NCBI GenBank assembly: GCA_910579845.1
Contig: CAJTWL010000004.1
Location: 86,343 to 150,342 of the forward strand
Direction of reading: 5' to 3'
From: an uncultured Muribaculaceae bacterium
GTDB lineage: Bacteria; Bacteroidota; Bacteroidia; Bacteroidales; Muribaculaceae
Length of the DNA: 64,000 bases
The position numbers and the translations under genes were made by a program. The notes beneath the pieces were generated by a model. That model saw only the letters and a program-made list of their open reading frames with translations. It did no database searches and was not told where the DNA came from. Of this stretch, positions 60,851-64,000 are shown piece by piece; the first letter of the stretch is position 1, and each line of letters opens with the position of its first letter.

Positions 60851-61492
60851 TTAGTTTTCTAATTTCAAATAATCGTCTATAATGGATAAACCTTTCGGAG
60901 TAGCAATCGAGCGCAAGAAATTAACTGCAAGGGTAGTGTATATATCGGAGATGACCACATCCTCGGGAAAGAACTCCTCGGCGCGTTTGAGTGATTCCAT
61001 CTGAATGTTGAATAAGCGTATAGAGATACGGTAATTGACGTCCTCTCTGAATACACCCTGTTGCACTCCGGTCTTCAGTATCTGCATCATCCCGGAATCG
61101 ATATCCTCGCCTTGCCGGTCGTCGTAATGCCGACGCATCTTTTTGGCGTAGTTGTCCATATCCCGGAAAAACGTCGGATTTACCTGCTTTATCTCTGACA
61201 GATGATATTGCAATGCCTTTACAAGTGCTTCGATCACAGTGGACGACTGTGTGAATATACGGGTAATGACTGTTCTGAATTTTCTGTGAAAATACTTTAT
61301 TGTCTCGACAAACATATGATCCTTGTTTTCGAAAATCTCATAAAGCGTACGCTTTGACATGGAGAGTTGCGTGGCAATCGAATCCATAGTCGTTGCTTTG
61401 AATCCACGTTCACGCAGACTTTTGAAAACCGTTTCAAGGATTCGATTGTAAGTCTCCTTCGGGATGTGTGTCGATATAGGCAGTTCGTCCAT
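60851..61492 (-). CDS. TetR-family regulator of the efflux operon
   Basis: A 213-residue TetR protein with the helix-turn-helix in ILETVFKSLRERGFKATTMDS through MSKRTLYEIFENKDHMFVETI. A helical ligand domain follows. Encoded first in the minus-strand pump operon, it most likely represses it and its own synthesis, released by a pump substrate (inference). The 21-bp inverted-repeat element starts 7 bases upstream of its ATG; each arm is a possible operator. Confidence 0.9.
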   Translation of the reverse strand: MDELPISTHIPKETYNRILETVFKSLRERGFKATTMDSIATQLSMSKRTLYEIFENKDHMFVETIKYFHRKFRTVITRIFTQSSTVIEALVKALQYHLSEIKQVNPTFFRDMDNYAKKMRRHYDDRQGEDIDSGMMQILKTGVQQGVFREDVNYRISIRLFNIQMESLKRAEEFFPEDVVISDIYTTLAVNFLRSIATPKGLSIIDDYLKLEN

Positions 61493-61499
61493 AATTCTA

Positions 61500-61626
61500 A
61501 GAGAGTGTTTACTTTTAACACGAATTCACAATAAAAGAATGATTTACAAATTCTATTGGTTCCCACAAAGGATCTTTTTGGTGAATTTCTCTTTATGTAA
61601 ACCAATGTTAAAAGTAAACACTCTCT
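61500..61626. repeat. 127-base element with perfect 21-bp inverted ends
   Basis: 61500-61520 and 61606-61626 are exact inverted copies (the first reads AGAGAGTGTTTACTTTTAAC plus A) separated by 85 bases. The spacer holds a smaller inverted pair ATTGGTT/AACCAAT. No open frame is seen, and the flanks show no obvious target duplication. Options are a MITE-like insertion, an invertible segment, or paired operators of the TetR regulator. Confidence 0.75.
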
Positions 61627-61648
61627 AAAAGTGAGCACAAAATTAAAC

Positions 61649-61687
61649 AATAAAACTGAAAACCTTGTTACGGTTTCCAGTTTTATT
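61649..61687 (-). terminator. Terminator of the porin gene
   Basis: AATAAAACTGAAAACC (61649-61664) pairs with GGTTTCCAGTTTTATT (61672-61687), 15 of 16 pairs. On the minus strand GTTTAATTTT follows. Confidence 0.75.
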
Positions 61688-61740
61688 CTGTTAAAATTCT
61701 TTAATTATAATTTTACGCTCTAATAATCAGATTTTAATAA

Positions 61741-63834
61741 TCAGTTGGCAAAATCTATGGAGAGTCCGAATCGCAGTTGCCGCGGATCTATAGGATAATG
61801 TGGAAGAGCGAAATATTTGCTCCCGAAAAGTCCCTGGTTGACATGACTCCACAACACGAAGAATCTCACTTTGTAAAGCTTTGCCGTAAGGTAGGCGTTG
61901 GCTATAGGGAAATTGCCCACTTTTATCGGATCGTTACCTTGCACGCCAAATGACATGGTGGCCGGCTGATAGTTCAGACCGTTGTACAGGGTATAGTAAT
62001 CGCAGTCTATGCCCAATTGTACGCGAAGCACTTTTACAAATCTGAAGTCAAGGAACATGTTGCTGTAAATAGCCAGCGACGGCAACGGCAGAACATCCTG
62101 GTTTGAAGATGTCTGGTATGTCACGGTGTTGTTCCAGTTCCAGATTCCGAATTTCAGTTTCTGTTCTATAGAGGCAGAGAATACCTGTACGCTTCCTCCA
62201 TGCTGTGTCGGGAGACAGTCCGGGTTGAAGTATACCATGTTCTGCACGTTTTCCACACCGGCGCGTAGATCTGTCTTTGTCCATGGAATGTGCAGGTGAC
62301 CCGAGACGCGGAATGAACGGGTCTTGCCGAAATCGTTGTCCCATATGAAGTGGTTGGATATGTAGTGCCGCAGAAGATACGACGGGGTTTGGTTGCGGAA
62401 GAAACCCTCAGCCGAGATACGTACGCTGTCTTTGCCGAGTTTGAATTTCGTTTCCACATATCCGTTGATATCGAGGTCGCCGGCGGCGTCCCCGAGCAGA
62501 CCGAATTTTGCATTGACCGCATATTTGAGAAGAGATCCCTTCATCTTTTCAAGTCTGCCTCCGACCCATAACCGGTTGCGTGTGTGTACAGGATCAAGCG
62601 ACACTCCGGCAGGAAGGGGGGTGAGACCGCGGTTGCCGGTGTCACCTGAATCATCTTCCGGTTGCTGATCACCCGGATTCTCATCCGGTACGGAAGGCTG
62701 CTCAGGATTATCCTGATTCTCCTGCACACGGTATGACTGGTTGAAGCGGTCGTATTCATATGACGCGTATGCCGAGAGACCGAATTTAGCCCATTTCTGG
62801 AATCCCTCGATCATTGAGATGCCGAAAGTGTTTGTGACTGATGTGTAACGGGTATCATCGAAGGTGGATTCCGTATTGAAATATGTGTTTTTCCAGAATG
62901 CCTCCTCCTCTTCGGCTCTTGTGTTCTTGAAGATGTGGTGATTGTAACGGTAATCCAGCGAGTAGATGAATTTGGTGACCGGTACAAGTGTCATCCGCTC
63001 TGTGGTGTCGCCCGGCTGGGTGTCGTCACGCCAGAATCCTATTTTATAAGCGTGTGACATATATGCACGGGTTCCTATGACACGGTTTTGCGCTCCGTTC
63101 AGCCTTGTCGGAATACTTTTGGGTTCTATCTGTGAGACTCCACCCTGTAACTGAGCCGGATCTGTGATATAGAGATCATCGGTGATACCTCCGTTCTCCT
63201 GATTTACAGAATTGTAGTGGTTGAAGAATGCCTGCATTTCATAATGGTTGGAGTTGAAATATCCTTGTATGCCATAGATGAGATTCTTTGCGGCATCACT
63301 GTTATAGGCTCCTTTCGTATAAAGGTAGTCTATATTGGCGCCGAGCCCTATTTTCCTGTTTACATTCCCGGCGAAGACCCCTTTGAGTCTGTCGGTATGG
63401 TTGTCGCGGTTACCTCCGAAGTTGTAGTCGAGTAGTGTCATCGGCACATATACGTTGTAGAACTTCTCCTTGCTGAACGACGGCAGATAATGGCTCAAGG
63501 CATCGGTAAACATGAATTGTCCCGGTTCGGGACGCTGGAAATAAATCATGTTTATCCCTTCGGCCGCAAAGCTTCCCGTTCCTGCCCATGCGTCGGAATT
63601 GAGAGCGGGAATGAAATTGCGCTGATAGTTATAAAGGAGTGTGTCTATTGTCGACTCCTCGTGTGTGCCGAGAGGATATGTGATTTTCCAGGCGTTTCCC
63701 GGTTTGTATGTCTCCTTCTTTTCGGCAGTCCCGTCTTTCGATTTTCCAGAGCTTATGCCGGTCTGGTTCATCTGGGCGAAAACAGGGAAGGCAAAGGCTA
63801 AAAGCAGAGATAGTATATATATATGTCTCGTCAT
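61741..63834 (-). CDS. Putative porin (Porin_10-like)
   Basis: A 697-residue outer-membrane beta-barrel protein. The signal peptide is MTRHIYILSLLLAFAFPVFAQ. The body is rich in alternating aromatic strands, with YFQRPEPGQFMFTDALSHYLPSF and MTLLDYNFGGNRDNHTDRLKGVFAGNVNRKIG matching the putative porin family common in Bacteroidetes. An acidic, proline-rich loop (about 373-402, DNPEQPSVPDENPGDQQPED) is probably a surface loop. The solute is unknown. It is monocistronic, with a -7-like TAACTTTG upstream (complement of 63867-63874). Confidence 0.88.
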   Translation of the reverse strand: MTRHIYILSLLLAFAFPVFAQMNQTGISSGKSKDGTAEKKETYKPGNAWKITYPLGTHEESTIDTLLYNYQRNFIPALNSDAWAGTGSFAAEGINMIYFQRPEPGQFMFTDALSHYLPSFSKEKFYNVYVPMTLLDYNFGGNRDNHTDRLKGVFAGNVNRKIGLGANIDYLYTKGAYNSDAAKNLIYGIQGYFNSNHYEMQAFFNHYNSVNQENGGITDDLYITDPAQLQGGVSQIEPKSIPTRLNGAQNRVIGTRAYMSHAYKIGFWRDDTQPGDTTERMTLVPVTKFIYSLDYRYNHHIFKNTRAEEEEAFWKNTYFNTESTFDDTRYTSVTNTFGISMIEGFQKWAKFGLSAYASYEYDRFNQSYRVQENQDNPEQPSVPDENPGDQQPEDDSGDTGNRGLTPLPAGVSLDPVHTRNRLWVGGRLEKMKGSLLKYAVNAKFGLLGDAAGDLDINGYVETKFKLGKDSVRISAEGFFRNQTPSYLLRHYISNHFIWDNDFGKTRSFRVSGHLHIPWTKTDLRAGVENVQNMVYFNPDCLPTQHGGSVQVFSASIEQKLKFGIWNWNNTVTYQTSSNQDVLPLPSLAIYSNMFLDFRFVKVLRVQLGIDCDYYTLYNGLNYQPATMSFGVQGNDPIKVGNFPIANAYLTAKLYKVRFFVLWSHVNQGLFGSKYFALPHYPIDPRQLRFGLSIDFAN

Positions 63835-63894
63835 TAATATCCGGTATATTGGATTTGTATTTCTTACAAAGTTAGTAAAAAAATAAAGATAAAA

Positions 63895-63926
63895 TTTGCA
63901 AGAATAAAAAAAAGGTTATAACTTTG
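63895..63926 (+). promoter_or_regulatory. Promoter of tRNA-His
   Basis: TTTG (63895-63898), 20 bases, TAACTTTG (63919-63926), 24 bases before the tRNA. Confidence 0.78.
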
Positions 63927-63950
63927 CAACGCTTTTGAGAAAGCGACATG

Positions 63951-64000
<50 letters not shown>

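Overview
The window reads as chromosomal DNA of a gut-type Bacteroidales bacterium, probably close to Muribaculaceae. This rests on several signs. Promoters have the Bacteroidetes form (TTTG or TTG, 19-21 bases, TAnnTTTG). There is a complete Mfa-type (type V) fimbrial locus with DUF3868 and DUF3575 partners. Bacteroidetes-restricted families are present: DUF4494, a Porin_10-like porin, a PG0541-like PII protein, and a 29-residue mS38/bS22-like basic protein. There is also a large pyruvate:ferredoxin oxidoreductase. I saw no phage, insertion-sequence transposase, CRISPR array or rRNA. The species is inference.

Layout. 1-8.1 kb: end of serB, an unknown membrane lipoprotein, a patatin/surface-antigen outer-membrane protein, rmuC and apbE on the minus strand, then an overlapping DJ-1/YigZ pair. 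8.2-10.7 kb: an HU gene, a tiny ribosomal-type protein gene and ribonuclease G, with AAACWGTTT palindromes scattered around them. 10.7-13.4 kb (minus): folC and a split chromate transporter. 13.6-20 kb: DUF4494 and YggS, a FucP-like permease, transketolase, an OmpA-family protein and initiator tRNA. 20-27.5 kb: pseudouridine synthase, then a TetR regulator, fabH, fabG, ispD, recG and a DbpA-like helicase. 27.6-31.2 kb: pyruvate:ferredoxin oxidoreductase. 31.4-38.9 kb: glycerol-1-phosphate dehydrogenase, an SDR, pheS, nth, a DoxX-like protein, tdk and an acyl-CoA synthetase. 39-42.5 kb: an FAD oxidoreductase, a hexuronate-type MFS permease and a four-helix-bundle protein.

The accessory core is 42.6-52.8 kb. 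A minus-strand operon encodes mfa1, mfa2, two further fimbrial lipoproteins (the last of 1047 residues), a DUF3575 protein and a DUF3868/OmpA-like protein. Its 827-base upstream region is dense in structure: a dispersed hairpin repeat, a hairpin, a run of 12 G, a 101-base cloverleaf-like inverted repeat, and a 21-bp-stem terminator belonging to the neighbouring polyol dehydrogenase. 54.2-61.5 kb holds a TlpA-like lipoprotein, tRNA-Leu, and a TetR/TolC/MFP/RND/PII-like efflux operon. A 127-base element bounded by perfect 21-bp inverted repeats sits in front of that operon. The window closes with a porin and the start of tRNA-His.

The least explained material is non-coding: (a) a roughly 60-base hairpin repeat present three times with compensatory stem changes; (b) three arrays of a degenerate 9-base unit; (c) the cloverleaf and poly-G tract in front of the fimbrial operon; (d) the inverted-repeat element in front of the efflux operon; (e) the AAACWGTTT boxes.
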